From NCBI GenBank assembly GCA_927798505.1, contig CAKMNE010000006.1, forward strand, positions 1 to 22,608: DNA of 22,608 nt, given 5' to 3'. A program made the translations under genes and the position numbers. A model generated the notes under the pieces. The model saw nothing but the letters and a program-made list of their open reading frames with translations. It did not search any database and was not told the origin of the DNA. Shown here piece after piece: positions 1 through 7,549 of this stretch (its first letter is position 1; every line of letters starts with the position of its first letter). The DNA comes from an uncultured Bacteroidales bacterium. Lineage in GTDB: Bacteria > Bacteroidota > Bacteroidia > Bacteroidales > UBA932.

Positions 1-2
1 TC

Positions 3-92
3 TGGAAAGACAGCGTCCACAAGAGCGGCGATTATGTGAAGGTCAAGGTGGTGGACTGCACCCAGGCTACGCTGCTTTGTCAGTTGATTTGA
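3..92 (+). CDS. C-terminal end of a MiaB-like methylthiotransferase (TRAM domain), partial
   Basis: Only the last 29 codons and a TGA stop are inside the window. The peptide ends GDYVKVKVVDCTQATLLCQLI-like: a glycine-Asp-Tyr-Val start, alternating beta-strand residues and a Thr-Gln-Ala-Thr-Leu turn. This pattern closes the TRAM RNA-binding domain of radical-SAM tRNA methylthiotransferases. MiaB adds the 2-methylthio group to isopentenyl-adenosine 37 of tRNA. RimO and other TRAM proteins end similarly, so the MiaB assignment is only the most likely of several. The stop lies 15 bases before the trxB start codon, and the trxB -7 promoter box begins just after it. Confidence 0.5.
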   Translation, partial: WKDSVHKSGDYVKVKVVDCTQATLLCQLI

Positions 93-93
93 T

Positions 94-101
94 TATCTTT
101 G
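94..101 (+). promoter_or_regulatory. Bacteroidota -7 promoter box before trxB
   Basis: TATCTTTG matches the Bacteroides -7 consensus TAnnTTTG exactly. It lies in the 15-base gap after the upstream gene and ends 6 bases before the trxB ATG, so the transcript would have almost no leader. No good -33 TTG is seen at the usual distance; CTG at 72-74 is one mismatch away. The call rests on the consensus match and its position only. Confidence 0.5.
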
Positions 102-107
102 CACGCA

Positions 108-1022
108 ATGGAAAATACTAAGTGTCTCATAATAGGAGCCGGTCCGGCCGGCTACACCGCAGCCATCTACGCAGGCAGGGCTGCGCTTGACCCGGTGGTC
201 ATCGAAGGCCCTGAACCGGGCGGACAACTCACAACCACCCATATAGTGGAGAATTACCCCGGATTCGCGGAAGGCGTTGACGCAAGGACCCTTATGGACT
301 CGATGAGAGCTCAGGCCCTACGTTTCGGCGCGAAGATTCTGCGCGGCAGCGTGGTCAGCTGCGATCTCGCATCCAAGAGCGTCACCCTGGACGATGGTAC
401 GCTGCTCCACGGCGACACCCTCATCATAGCCACAGGCGCCTCAGCCAAGTACCTCGGCCTGGAGAGCGAAAGCCGCTTCCGCGGACTCGGCGTTTCGGCC
501 TGCGCCACCTGCGACGGCTTCTTCTACCGCAAGCGCAAGGTCGCAGTGGTCGGAGGAGGCGATTCCGCCTGCGAGGAGGCGCTGTATCTCAGTTCCCTTG
601 CAAGCAAGGTCTATATGATTGTGCGCAAGGACTATCTGCGCGCTTCGGAGGCGAATAAGAAACGCATCGCGGCTGCCCCGAACATAGAAGTGCTCTTCGG
701 CTCCGTCACCAGGGAGGTGCTCGGCGACGAGAGCGGGGTGACCGGCGCAAGGCTGGAGAAAAACGGGGAACTGTATGATATCCAAATAGACGGATTCTTC
801 CTTGCCATAGGCCGCCATCCCAATGCGGAATGGCTGGAAGGCCAGCTCCCGGTGGATGAGAACGGCTATATCATCACCGACGGGGTGAAGACTGCGGTGC
901 CGGGCGTTTTCGTTGCCGGAGATGTGCGCAACACCGATTTCAGACAGGCCGTAACTGCCGCTTCCGACGGATGCAGGGCGGCCCTCGAAGCAGAAAAATA
1001 CTACAAGAATGAGATACAGTAA
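108..1022 (+). CDS. trxB: Thioredoxin reductase
   Basis: This is a FAD- and NADPH-dependent thioredoxin-disulfide reductase of 304 residues, close to the usual length of about 310-320. The FAD-binding GAGPAG is at residues 10-15. The redox-active CATC, followed by DGFFY, is at 132-135. The second nucleotide-binding loop GGGDSA is at 149-154, and the C-terminal FAD contact AGDVR is near 270-274. The basic NADPH-phosphate motif (HRRDxxRA in E. coli) appears as VRKDYLRA near 172-179, which keeps the positive charges. ATG at 108 is chosen over an in-frame TTG at 99 because the TTG lies inside the -7 promoter box and the protein family begins directly at the nucleotide-binding strand. The last 14 bases overlap bamD, so the two genes are co-transcribed and probably translationally coupled. 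It supplies reduced thioredoxin in the cytoplasm. Confidence 0.96.
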   Translation: MENTKCLIIGAGPAGYTAAIYAGRAALDPVVIEGPEPGGQLTTTHIVENYPGFAEGVDARTLMDSMRAQALRFGAKILRGSVVSCDLASKSVTLDDGTLLHGDTLIIATGASAKYLGLESESRFRGLGVSACATCDGFFYRKRKVAVVGGGDSACEEALYLSSLASKVYMIVRKDYLRASEANKKRIAAAPNIEVLFGSVTREVLGDESGVTGARLEKNGELYDIQIDGFFLAIGRHPNAEWLEGQLPVDENGYIITDGVKTAVPGVFVAGDVRNTDFRQAVTAASDGCRAALEAEKYYKNEIQ

Positions 1023-1797
1023 GACTATCGCGGCCGCCGCGCTGGCCCTCATCGCCTTCGCCGGTTGCAAATCCCAGTATGAAGAGCTTCTGGAAAGCTC
1101 GGATGTCAATGCAAAGTACAAAGCCGCTTTCGAATACTACAACAGCGGCAAATACTCCAAGGCGGTACAGCTCTTCGAATCCATTTCCCTGTCAGTCAGC
1201 GGTTCTGCGCAGGACGACACCGTGCAGTTCTACACCGCACTGAGCAACTACAACCAGAGGGATTTCTACACTGCCGAGGCCAATCTCAAACACTTCATCG
1301 ATAACTACCCGGCAAGTCCTTTCATAGAGGATGCCCGGTTCCTGCGCGTGGACTGCCTGTACAGAGCAACCTTGCGCTATGAGCTTGACCAGAAACCTAC
1401 ATACACGGCAATCACCGCCATCAACGAATACAAGATGACTCATCTGGATTCCCCGAACATAGCCATCTGCAACCGTATGCTCGAGGATCTCAACGAGAGA
1501 CTGGACCGCAAGGCCTTCGAGAATGCCAGGCTCTACTACAAAATGGAGGACTACAAGGCTTCCAGGGTGGCTTTCAAAAATGTGCTGAAGGACAATGCCG
1601 ACAACATCTACAGGGAGGAGATACTCTACTATGCGGCCCTGTCCTCCTACAAATACGCACTCAACAGCGTGGAAGGCAAGCAGAAGGAGAGATATATGGT
1701 CTTCATCGACGATTATCTCAATTTCGTGGGCGAATACCCGGAGTCGAAGCATCGCAAGGAACTCGATTCCCTCTACGAAAAAGCAAGAAAGAAATAA
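1009..1797 (+). CDS. bamD: Outer membrane assembly lipoprotein BamD
   Basis: The 262-residue protein begins with a lipoprotein signal peptide. A hydrophobic stretch ends in FAGC, with Cys20 as the expected lipidated residue; Phe at -3 is slightly atypical. The rest is helical, with TPR-like repeats such as KYKAAFEYYNSGKYSKAV near 36-53 and ALSNYNQRDFYTAEANLK, and NYPASPFIEDA near 102-112. This is the BamD/YfiO architecture and length. BamD is the essential lipoprotein partner of BamA in the complex that inserts beta-barrel proteins into the outer membrane; bamA itself lies in this window at 8282. The start at 1009 overlaps the end of trxB by 14 bases and is the only in-frame start that leaves a complete signal peptide. 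A 60-base gap separates it from the omega gene. Confidence 0.9.
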   Translation: MRYSKTIAAAALALIAFAGCKSQYEELLESSDVNAKYKAAFEYYNSGKYSKAVQLFESISLSVSGSAQDDTVQFYTALSNYNQRDFYTAEANLKHFIDNYPASPFIEDARFLRVDCLYRATLRYELDQKPTYTAITAINEYKMTHLDSPNIAICNRMLEDLNERLDRKAFENARLYYKMEDYKASRVAFKNVLKDNADNIYREEILYYAALSSYKYALNSVEGKQKERYMVFIDDYLNFVGEYPESKHRKELDSLYEKARKK

Positions 1798-1857
1798 TTT
1801 GAAACTTTCAAACCTGTTCCTGTAGTAAAGACTATAGAGAACAAAATTTTAACAGAT

Positions 1858-2184
1858 ATGGATATCAAGAAAGTACCTACAAACACAATTACCCGCGACA
1901 CCCGCAAGCTCGCTGAGCCTACAGGAAATATCTACGAAACAACCGTTATCCTCTCCAAGAGGGCAAACCAGATTTCGCTCGCCGAGAAGAAGGAAATCTC
2001 CCACAAGCTTGAGGAATTCAAGAACGAGCGCGACAATATGGACGAGGTGTTCGAGAACAAGGAGCAGATTGAAATCTCCAAGTACTACGAGCGTCTGCCT
2101 AAACCGGACCTGATTGCAATCTCAGAGTTCGAAAACGGTGAGCTTTACTATCGTCAGGCCCATACCGGCGATTTGAAGAAGTAA
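1858..2184 (+). CDS. rpoZ: Rpb6-like RNA polymerase omega subunit (Bacteroidota type)
   Basis: The 108-residue acidic protein has the features I recall from Bacteroidota omega/Rpb6 proteins: PTNTITRD near residue 7, NIYETTVILSKRANQIS near 24-40, and ENKEQIEISKYYERLPKP near 66-83. Omega binds the beta' subunit and helps RNA polymerase assembly and, in many bacteria, ppGpp sensing. The 60 bases upstream (1798-1857) are AT-rich and hold no TAnnTTTG box, so the gene is probably read from the trxB promoter. Its TAA stop is one base before the recN ATG. The assignment rests on family resemblance; there is no catalytic motif to check. Confidence 0.85.
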   Translation: MDIKKVPTNTITRDTRKLAEPTGNIYETTVILSKRANQISLAEKKEISHKLEEFKNERDNMDEVFENKEQIEISKYYERLPKPDLIAISEFENGELYYRQAHTGDLKK

Positions 2185-2185
2185 G

Positions 2186-3829
2186 ATGCTCCGTTCCCTG
2201 CACATCGAGAATTATGTATTGATAGACTCTCTGGACATTGAGTTCCCGGAGGGTCTTGTCATCATAACCGGTCAGACCGGCGCGGGCAAGTCCATACTGC
2301 TCGGTGCCTTGAGCCTGCTGACCGGAGCGAAGGCGGATGCAGGGACTATAGCCGACGGAGCGCAAAGCTGTGTGGTAGAGGGCGAATTTGTCGTGGATGC
2401 GGACAATTCCGCTCTTCGCAGTTTGCTCGAGGAATCGGAAGTGGACTGGAACTCAGGCTCGCTTCTGATCAGGCGCGTAGTCAACGCCACGGGGCGTTCC
2501 CGTTCTTTTATCAATGATTCCCCGGTCCAGCTGCAGCTCCTTTCGCAACTTTCCCGTCAACTGGTTGACATACATTCCCAGCATCAGAGCCTGGCCTTGA
2601 CCAAGAGCAGCTTCCAGCTTGCCCTGCTCGACAATTTTGCAGGGAATGCCAATCTGCGGAGAGACTGCCAGGCTGCCTGGTCCCATCTTCAGGAAGTGAG
2701 CAAAGACCTGGAAAGTCTGCGTAGCCGCATCCGCTCCCTGGTTGCGGAGAAAGACTACAATCAGGCTCAGTGGGATCAGCTCGACAAGGCAAGGCTGCGT
2801 GCGGGAGAGCTGGAAGAGCTCGAAGCTGAGCAGAAAATTCTCGAAGGTGCCGGGCAAATTAAGGAGAATCTTTCACTTGTCGAGCAGGCTCTGGATTGTA
2901 CGGAGCGGCTTCGCGAGGCCCGCAAGCTTCTCGAAAAGACGGCTGCTTTCATTCCGGCCGCTGACTTGCTTGCTTCACGCCTGGAGTCTTCCCGCCTGGA
3001 AATTGAAGACATCCTGGAAGATGTCAGCGCACGAAATGCCTCAATAGACCTCTCGCCGGAGAGGCTTGAGCAGTTGGAGGACAGGATTTCCCTTCTCTAC
3101 CAGCTGATGCGCAAGCACGATGCCCGCAGTGTGGAGGATCTGATTGTCATACGCGACCGTTTTGCGGAGGCACTTTTCGACAGCTCCGCCCTGGAACTTC
3201 AGGAGGACAAGCTGGTCAAGGAACTTGCCGCAGCGGAGAAGTCCTACAGCGAAGTTTCCGACAACTTGCACAGGAGCAGGGTAGAGGCGGCACCAAGGCT
3301 CGCCGCCGAAATTCAGCAGAGCCTGCGTTTTCTCGAACTCGACAGAGCTGTGTTCGAGGTGGCGGTTCAGGACTGCGAGCGCGGAGCGCTGGGCGCAGAT
3401 TCCGTATGCTTCCTGTTCAGTTCCACAGGCAGCTCGCCTGTTGATCTTTCGAAGTGCGCTTCCGGAGGGGAGCTCTCGCGCATTATGCTCTGTCTCAAAG
3501 AAATGATGGCCCGCTATGTGGGTATGCCAACTATGATTTTCGACGAAATCGATACCGGCGTTTCCGGTAGCGTGGCCGACAAGATGGGACGGATGATATG
3601 CACTATGGGAGAGCATATGCAGGTCTTCGCCATCACCCATCTTCCTCAGGTTGCAGCCAAGGGGCGCGCCCATTATCTGGTCAGCAAGAGTGAGGACCAT
3701 TCCGGCCGGGTGGTATCTTCAATCAGACTTCTCGACAGCGAATCCCGCATTCGCGAAATCGCCCGCCTTCTCAGCGGCGAAGTCATTACCCCTGCAGCCC
3801 TCGCCAACGCCCGCGAGCTGCTGGGGTAG
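2186..3829 (+). CDS. recN: DNA repair protein RecN
   Basis: This is an SMC-like ATPase that acts early in double-strand-break repair. Its 547 residues compare with about 550 in E. coli. Walker A GQTGAGKS is at residues 29-36, and IENYVLIDSLDIEF just before it is typical of RecN. A long central coiled coil covers roughly residues 150-370, rich in Glu, Leu, Arg and Lys. The ABC signature SGGELSR is at 426-432, Walker B MIFDEID at 450-456, and the ITHLPQVAA switch region follows near 484. It starts one base after the omega gene, so the two are in one operon. The 3' end converges on the LysM gene with 11 bases between the stop codons. Confidence 0.96.
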   Translation: MLRSLHIENYVLIDSLDIEFPEGLVIITGQTGAGKSILLGALSLLTGAKADAGTIADGAQSCVVEGEFVVDADNSALRSLLEESEVDWNSGSLLIRRVVNATGRSRSFINDSPVQLQLLSQLSRQLVDIHSQHQSLALTKSSFQLALLDNFAGNANLRRDCQAAWSHLQEVSKDLESLRSRIRSLVAEKDYNQAQWDQLDKARLRAGELEELEAEQKILEGAGQIKENLSLVEQALDCTERLREARKLLEKTAAFIPAADLLASRLESSRLEIEDILEDVSARNASIDLSPERLEQLEDRISLLYQLMRKHDARSVEDLIVIRDRFAEALFDSSALELQEDKLVKELAAAEKSYSEVSDNLHRSRVEAAPRLAAEIQQSLRFLELDRAVFEVAVQDCERGALGADSVCFLFSSTGSSPVDLSKCASGGELSRIMLCLKEMMARYVGMPTMIFDEIDTGVSGSVADKMGRMICTMGEHMQVFAITHLPQVAAKGRAHYLVSKSEDHSGRVVSSIRLLDSESRIREIARLLSGEVITPAALANARELLG

Positions 3830-3839
3830 TTTTCCCCGG
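3821..3839. other. Short hairpin at the convergent recN/LysM gene ends
   Basis: CTGGGG at 3821-3826 can pair with CCCCGG at 3834-3839 (six pairs including one G-T), with a 7-base loop that contains the recN stop codon. Two transcription units meet here with 11 bases between stops. Neither strand has a proper T-tract after the stem, so it is at best a weak shared 3'-end structure, not a clear intrinsic terminator. Confidence 0.25.
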
Positions 3840-3840
3840 A

Positions 3841-5346
3841 CTATTTGTCCATTATGTAGATGTTGAATCCCGGTGTGTAGAGCACGCGGCGCAGGCCGGC
3901 GTTCACATTGCCAGTGCCTTCCGCAGGCTCGAAGCGGAAATAGGTCTGAAGTCCGCTTTGACTGAAAGTATGAAGTTTGGCTGGCCAGTTGCGGCCGTAA
4001 GCGGCACATATGCTCACAAAATAGCGCATTGTGTCGTATCCGTGGAAGGCGAAACTGTCGGGTTCGGTGTGGAACAGAGCCCTGTAGTTGCCCACAAAGC
4101 GGATTACTTCCGGATTGTCATAGTCCACATAGTAGGTCACCGAGTTGTGCAGGTAGGCATTGCACATTTCCTCCACTTCGCTGGAACGGGTCCTGGCCGG
4201 GCCGTAGATTGTCACGTTGTGCTTCATGGAGTTCTGCAGATAGACATTGCGGATTACATCCTTAACGAATACATCCCTTTCAGAGAGGGCCATTACTCTT
4301 GTCGCCGTGTCCCCCATATGGGTATGAATTCCGAACCACTCGTTCATCTCCAGGCCTCCGGCAATCGAGTAGTCCACCTCTATGCAATTCTGCATTTCCT
4401 CCAGATTCAAGCTTTTGCGCAGCAGCTGCATGGTCGGGCCGAGCCTGACTCCGCTTTCCCGCACAACTATGAGGGTGTCGGCTTCGCCTTTCTCCTCCTG
4501 CATCCACTCAACCACATCCAGCACTTGCCTGCTGGCAGGGGTGGCCGCGAGTATTACAGGAGAATCCACGGTCAGCTCCTCGGTCTTTGCGTCCATAGGG
4601 GACACCAGCATCTTTCCTTCCGGCAGCAGAGGCAAGGCCTTGGAAATATCACCTGCGCTCACTGGTCCGATGATCACATCGCTGTCCGCGAATTCACCGG
4701 CCGCCCGGTTGAAGGCCTGCGGGTTCATTGTGTCTATAGTGCTGATTTCCAGTTTCACTCCCTGGTCTGAAAGGTCCTTTGCGGCCAGAAGGGTACCGAA
4801 GTAGTAATTAAGATACCTCACATTGGCCGTGCTGTCGGCATCAAAGGGCAGAAGTATGCACACCTTTATGCATTCCGGAATGTCATAGACAAAATTCTCG
4901 CTTTCCGCCTCTGTGCCCTCATCAAAAATCGAGAGAGGCTCCTGCACCTGCGGCTGCTCAGGACGAGGCTCCTGCTCCTGCTCCTGCGGCTGCTCCTCCA
5001 CCTGCACCTGCGCAGGCTCGGTACGAGTTGCAGTTGTGTCGGCCAGGGCAAGGGCCAGGGTTTCTTCGGTAGCCGGAATCAGCAGTATGTCTCCGGCCTT
5101 GATTGACCTGAAGTCAAGATTGAGGGAAGGGTTGGCGTCGATAATGTCCAGACTCGACACTCCGTACGCCTTCCCTATCGAATAAAGGGTCTGCCTTTCG
5201 CGGACCACGTGGGACAGATACTGCTTGCCGTCTACGGTAACCACGGTACGGGAAACCGTAACTTCGGACGGCTTGAAGATGGTCTGGGCATCAAGCGGGG
5301 CGGCCGCGAGCAGCGCGCACGCCAGGAGGGCAAGCAGTTTTTTCAT
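3841..5346 (-). CDS. LysM-domain protein with type I periplasmic-binding fold
   Basis: The 501-residue exported protein starts with a signal peptide (residues 1-20, cleavage after LDA before Gln21). A LysM peptidoglycan-binding domain covers about 42-91; HVVRERQTLYSIGKAYGVS and GDILLIP are its hallmark ends. A Gln/Glu/Pro-rich linker follows at about 105-137. The rest, about 160-500, alternates strands and helices like the Leu/Ile/Val-binding (type I periplasmic-binding) fold: KVCILLPFDAD, DVIIGPVSAGD, KMLVSPMDAKT and SFAFHGYDTMRYFV. LysM holds it on the cell wall. The binding fold may sense a ligand or, as in LpoA, contact a penicillin-binding protein without a ligand; I cannot tell which. 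It is last in the pdxJ-ompH-LysM unit, 6 bases after the OmpH-like gene, which supports an envelope role. Confidence 0.8.
   Translation of the reverse strand: MKKLLALLACALLAAAPLDAQTIFKPSEVTVSRTVVTVDGKQYLSHVVRERQTLYSIGKAYGVSSLDIIDANPSLNLDFRSIKAGDILLIPATEETLALALADTTATRTEPAQVQVEEQPQEQEQEPRPEQPQVQEPLSIFDEGTEAESENFVYDIPECIKVCILLPFDADSTANVRYLNYYFGTLLAAKDLSDQGVKLEISTIDTMNPQAFNRAAGEFADSDVIIGPVSAGDISKALPLLPEGKMLVSPMDAKTEELTVDSPVILAATPASRQVLDVVEWMQEEKGEADTLIVVRESGVRLGPTMQLLRKSLNLEEMQNCIEVDYSIAGGLEMNEWFGIHTHMGDTATRVMALSERDVFVKDVIRNVYLQNSMKHNVTIYGPARTRSSEVEEMCNAYLHNSVTYYVDYDNPEVIRFVGNYRALFHTEPDSFAFHGYDTMRYFVSICAAYGRNWPAKLHTFSQSGLQTYFRFEPAEGTGNVNAGLRRVLYTPGFNIYIMDK
4936..5034 (-). repeat. Low-complexity triplet/hexamer repeat encoding a Gln/Glu/Pro linker
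   Basis: On the + strand this stretch is built from repeated CTGCTC, CTGCGG and CTGCAC-like units. It encodes the acidic, Pro-rich linker (residues about 105-137) between the LysM domain and the binding fold. Because the repeats are in multiples of three, slippage would change linker length and not reading frame. Confidence 0.6.
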
Positions 5347-5352
5347 CCCGGA

Positions 5353-5961
5353 TTATTTTTTGGAGTTGTACTCTTCGTTGAGGCCCTTGATGATCTCCTC
5401 GGTGATGTCGAGAGCGGCATTACCTGTCACTACCGGAGTGGAAAGCAGGGCGCCCTGTGTTGCGAGCACGAGGTCATAGCCCTTCTGCGCATTGTACTTC
5501 TGCACATACTCCATTACGGAATTGGCAATGTTGTTGAGTATAACCTGCTGCTCCTCAGCAAGTTCTGCCTGTTTCTGCTGGCCGTACTGCTGGAAGTCCG
5601 CAACTTTCTTCTGGAGTTCGTTGTACTTCACTTCCGCGGTTGAGCGGGTCATAAGTCCCTTGTTCAGCTTGTCGGCGAGATCCTTGTCCTCATTCTCGAG
5701 CTTGGTGCGGCGGCGGGTAAGTTCCTGGTCAACGCCTGAGGCCTTCTTTTCGAAGTCTGCCTGGAGCTTGATGGACATATCATAGCGCGCGAGCACCTGG
5801 TCGAGATTGAAATAAACGGTTCCTGTGCTGACGCTCTGCTCGCTCTGTTCCACTTCGGCTGCAGGGGTTGTGTCGGCCGGAAGAACGAATACGCATACAA
5901 GAGCCGCAATTGCGGCAACTAACGAGCAGATGCTCAGGATGAGTGGAAGATTCTTTTTCAT
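5353..5961 (-). CDS. OmpH/Skp-family protein with an N-terminal membrane anchor
   Basis: The 202-residue protein has a hydrophobic segment at about 7-28 after a KKN start. A Thr/Ser/Glu-rich stretch lacks a convincing signal peptidase site, so the segment may stay as an inner-membrane anchor. From about 47 it fits the OmpH/Skp pattern: GTVYFNLDQVLARYD, a long charged coiled coil (about 63-140) with KLQADFEKKASGVDQEL, then a C-terminal strand region YDLVLATQGALLSTP and the typical DITEEIIKGLNEEY end. Skp proteins are periplasmic chaperones that hold unfolded outer-membrane proteins. It begins 2 bases after the pdxJ stop and ends 6 bases before the LysM gene. A second, conventionally secreted OmpH protein is encoded after bamA at 10897. 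Confidence 0.85.
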   Translation of the reverse strand: MKKNLPLILSICSLVAAIAALVCVFVLPADTTPAAEVEQSEQSVSTGTVYFNLDQVLARYDMSIKLQADFEKKASGVDQELTRRRTKLENEDKDLADKLNKGLMTRSTAEVKYNELQKKVADFQQYGQQKQAELAEEQQVILNNIANSVMEYVQKYNAQKGYDLVLATQGALLSTPVVTGNAALDITEEIIKGLNEEYNSKK

Positions 5962-5963
5962 TT

Positions 5964-6704
5964 TTATTTATTGTTTATTGTATTTGCTGCGCTGTGTGCC
6001 TGCCCCAAATACCTTGCAACAGTCTCTTCAAGTCCAAGGTAGAGGGCGTCGCTGATAAGTGCGTGACCTATTGATACCTCATCGGTCCAGGGAATGGTCC
6101 GGATGAAATACTCCAGGTTCTCAAGGCTTAGGTCGTGCCCCGCGTTGAGTCCAAGGCCGCATTCGCGGGCAGTCAAGGCCGTTCTCAGGTAAGGCTCTAT
6201 TGCCTTTTCCCTGTCGGCAGGGTACTCCCTTGCATAGGCTTCGGTGTAGAGTTCCACCCTGTCGGCGCCGCATTCCCTGGCTGCAATGGCCATCTGCGGA
6301 ACGGGGTCTATGAAAATGGATACCCTTATCCCCCGGGAGTGGAAAAGCCTGCACATTGCGGTGAGGAAATCCTTGTTGGCAGGGACATTCCATCCGGCAT
6401 TGGAAGTGATGGCGTCGTGGGCGTCCGGCACAAGTGTAACCTGGGCGGGAGCCACCTCGAGCACCAGCTCGCGGAAGCGTTCCTCAGGATTGCCTTCTAT
6501 GTTGAACTCCGTGTGCAGCAAGGGCTTGAGGGCCCTTACGTCACTGTAGCGGATATGCCTCTCGTCCGGACGCGGGTGCACGGTAATGCCCTCCGCTCCG
6601 AAACTTTCAATGCGCAAAGCCGCCAGCTCCACATCGGGAACATTCCCGCCGCGTGCGTTGCGGAGGGTGGCAATTTTGTTTATATTCACACTGAGTTTTG
6701 CCAT
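5964..6704 (-). CDS. pdxJ: Pyridoxine 5'-phosphate synthase
   Basis: PdxJ condenses 3-amino-2-oxopropyl phosphate with 1-deoxyxylulose 5-phosphate to make pyridoxine 5'-phosphate, the last ring-forming step of DXP-dependent vitamin B6 synthesis. The 246 residues match the family length. Visible motifs are [17 protein letters not shown] at the N-terminus, HPRPDERHI at 43-51 (His43), NIEGNP at 68-73 (Glu70), TLVPD at 90-94, ELYTE at 151-155, [12 protein letters not shown] at 186-197 (His190) and [10 protein letters not shown] at 212-221. His43, Glu70 and His190 correspond to the catalytic residues of the E. coli enzyme. The gene is divergent from nadK across only 43 bases and leads a three-gene unit with envelope genes. 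That arrangement gives no clear metabolic link. Confidence 0.97.
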   Translation of the reverse strand: MAKLSVNINKIATLRNARGGNVPDVELAALRIESFGAEGITVHPRPDERHIRYSDVRALKPLLHTEFNIEGNPEERFRELVLEVAPAQVTLVPDAHDAITSNAGWNVPANKDFLTAMCRLFHSRGIRVSIFIDPVPQMAIAARECGADRVELYTEAYAREYPADREKAIEPYLRTALTARECGLGLNAGHDLSLENLEYFIRTIPWTDEVSIGHALISDALYLGLEETVARYLGQAHSAANTINNK

Positions 6705-6711
6705 AAGGTCA

Positions 6712-6719
6712 CAAATATA
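6712..6719 (-). promoter_or_regulatory. -7 promoter box for the pdxJ unit
   Basis: Read on the - strand this is TATATTTG, an exact TAnnTTTG match. Seven bases separate it from the pdxJ ATG, implying a nearly leaderless mRNA. No -33 TTG is recognisable at the expected spacing. Confidence 0.6.
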
Positions 6720-6731
6720 ATGTTTTTTTCC

Positions 6732-6739
6732 TATTTTTG
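6732..6739 (+). promoter_or_regulatory. -7 promoter box for nadK
   Basis: TATTTTTG matches TAnnTTTG and ends 8 bases before the nadK ATG. It lies 12 bases from the oppositely oriented pdxJ box, so the two RNA polymerase footprints must overlap. A run of T residues at 6722-6729 just upstream makes the spacer AT-rich. No -33 TTG is seen. Confidence 0.5.
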
Positions 6740-6747
6740 GAGGCTGA

Positions 6748-7548
6748 ATGAGAATAGCCTACTATATCAAAAAAACGGAACTGGCCTCTGACAGGAGGAT
6801 AGCCAGTCTCATAGCCCGGCTTGAAGAGGCCGGGATGGAACTCTACAACATAGGCGAAGGGCTGCGAGAAAGCACGGCGATGCTGCTGAGTTTCGGTGGA
6901 GACGGCACTTTCCTGAGCGCCGCCCATCTGGTCTGCAGCGCGGGTGTGCCGGTGCTCGGCGTGAACCTCGGCAGACTGGGTTTCCTGTCGGATGCGGAAC
7001 TCGATGAGGTGGCCCAAGCCCTGATTGCGGGCGAGTGGAAGGTGGAAGAGCGTACCATGATCCAGCTGCAGGTTGGAGAAAAGCGGCTCTTCGCCATCAA
7101 CGAGGTGGCCCTCAGGCGAATAGCTTCCGGTACCCTTGGCATCGATGTGATTCTGGGCCGGGATGCGCTGCCTACCTATTGGGCGGACGGCCTTCTGGTC
7201 TCCACCAGCACCGGCAGCACCGCCTACTGCCTGAGCGCGGGCGGCCCTATCTGCACTCCGGACCTGAAGGCGTTCATCATCGCGCCTATCGCGCCCCACA
7301 ACCTGAACCTCAGGCCGCTGGTCGTGCCTCAGGATGCTCTCATCACAATTTCGGCACACGACAGGAAAAACCGCAGCGTGGTGCTCTCGGTGGATAACAG
7401 CGACTTCGAAATCCCCGCCGACGTGCCTGTAAGGCTGTGCTGCGCTCCTTTCCCTCTGAGGCGCGTGGTTACAGGACAATCCAGCAGTTTCATAGGCGCC
7501 CTGCGCTCCAAGCTTTTCTGGGGAGAGGACGTACGCAATACCCACTGA
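6748..7548 (+). CDS. nadK: NAD kinase
   Basis: NadK phosphorylates NAD to NADP with ATP (or polyphosphate) and is the sole route to NADP. The 266-residue length is typical (about 290 in E. coli). GGDGT, the catalytic and ATP-binding signature, is at residues 50-54. The NAD-contacting Asn-Glu of INEVALRR is at 118-119, and the second signature [14 protein letters not shown] starts at 147 and continues to SAGGP at 163-167. The ATG at 6748 is 8 bases after the -7 box. The gene ends one base before the uppS ATG, so the pair is co-transcribed. The pdxJ-nadK divergence followed by uppS and bamA is, as I recall, a common Bacteroidota arrangement. Confidence 0.96.
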   Translation: MRIAYYIKKTELASDRRIASLIARLEEAGMELYNIGEGLRESTAMLLSFGGDGTFLSAAHLVCSAGVPVLGVNLGRLGFLSDAELDEVAQALIAGEWKVEERTMIQLQVGEKRLFAINEVALRRIASGTLGIDVILGRDALPTYWADGLLVSTSTGSTAYCLSAGGPICTPDLKAFIIAPIAPHNLNLRPLVVPQDALITISAHDRKNRSVVLSVDNSDFEIPADVPVRLCCAPFPLRRVVTGQSSSFIGALRSKLFWGEDVRNTH

Positions 7549-7549
7549 T

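Noticed and set aside
1798..1812. Small hairpin TTTGAA-ACT-TTCAAA after bamD.
   Set aside because: An AT-only-type stem of six pairs, too weak for a terminator; the neighbouring spacing shows no promoter box at the matching distance either.
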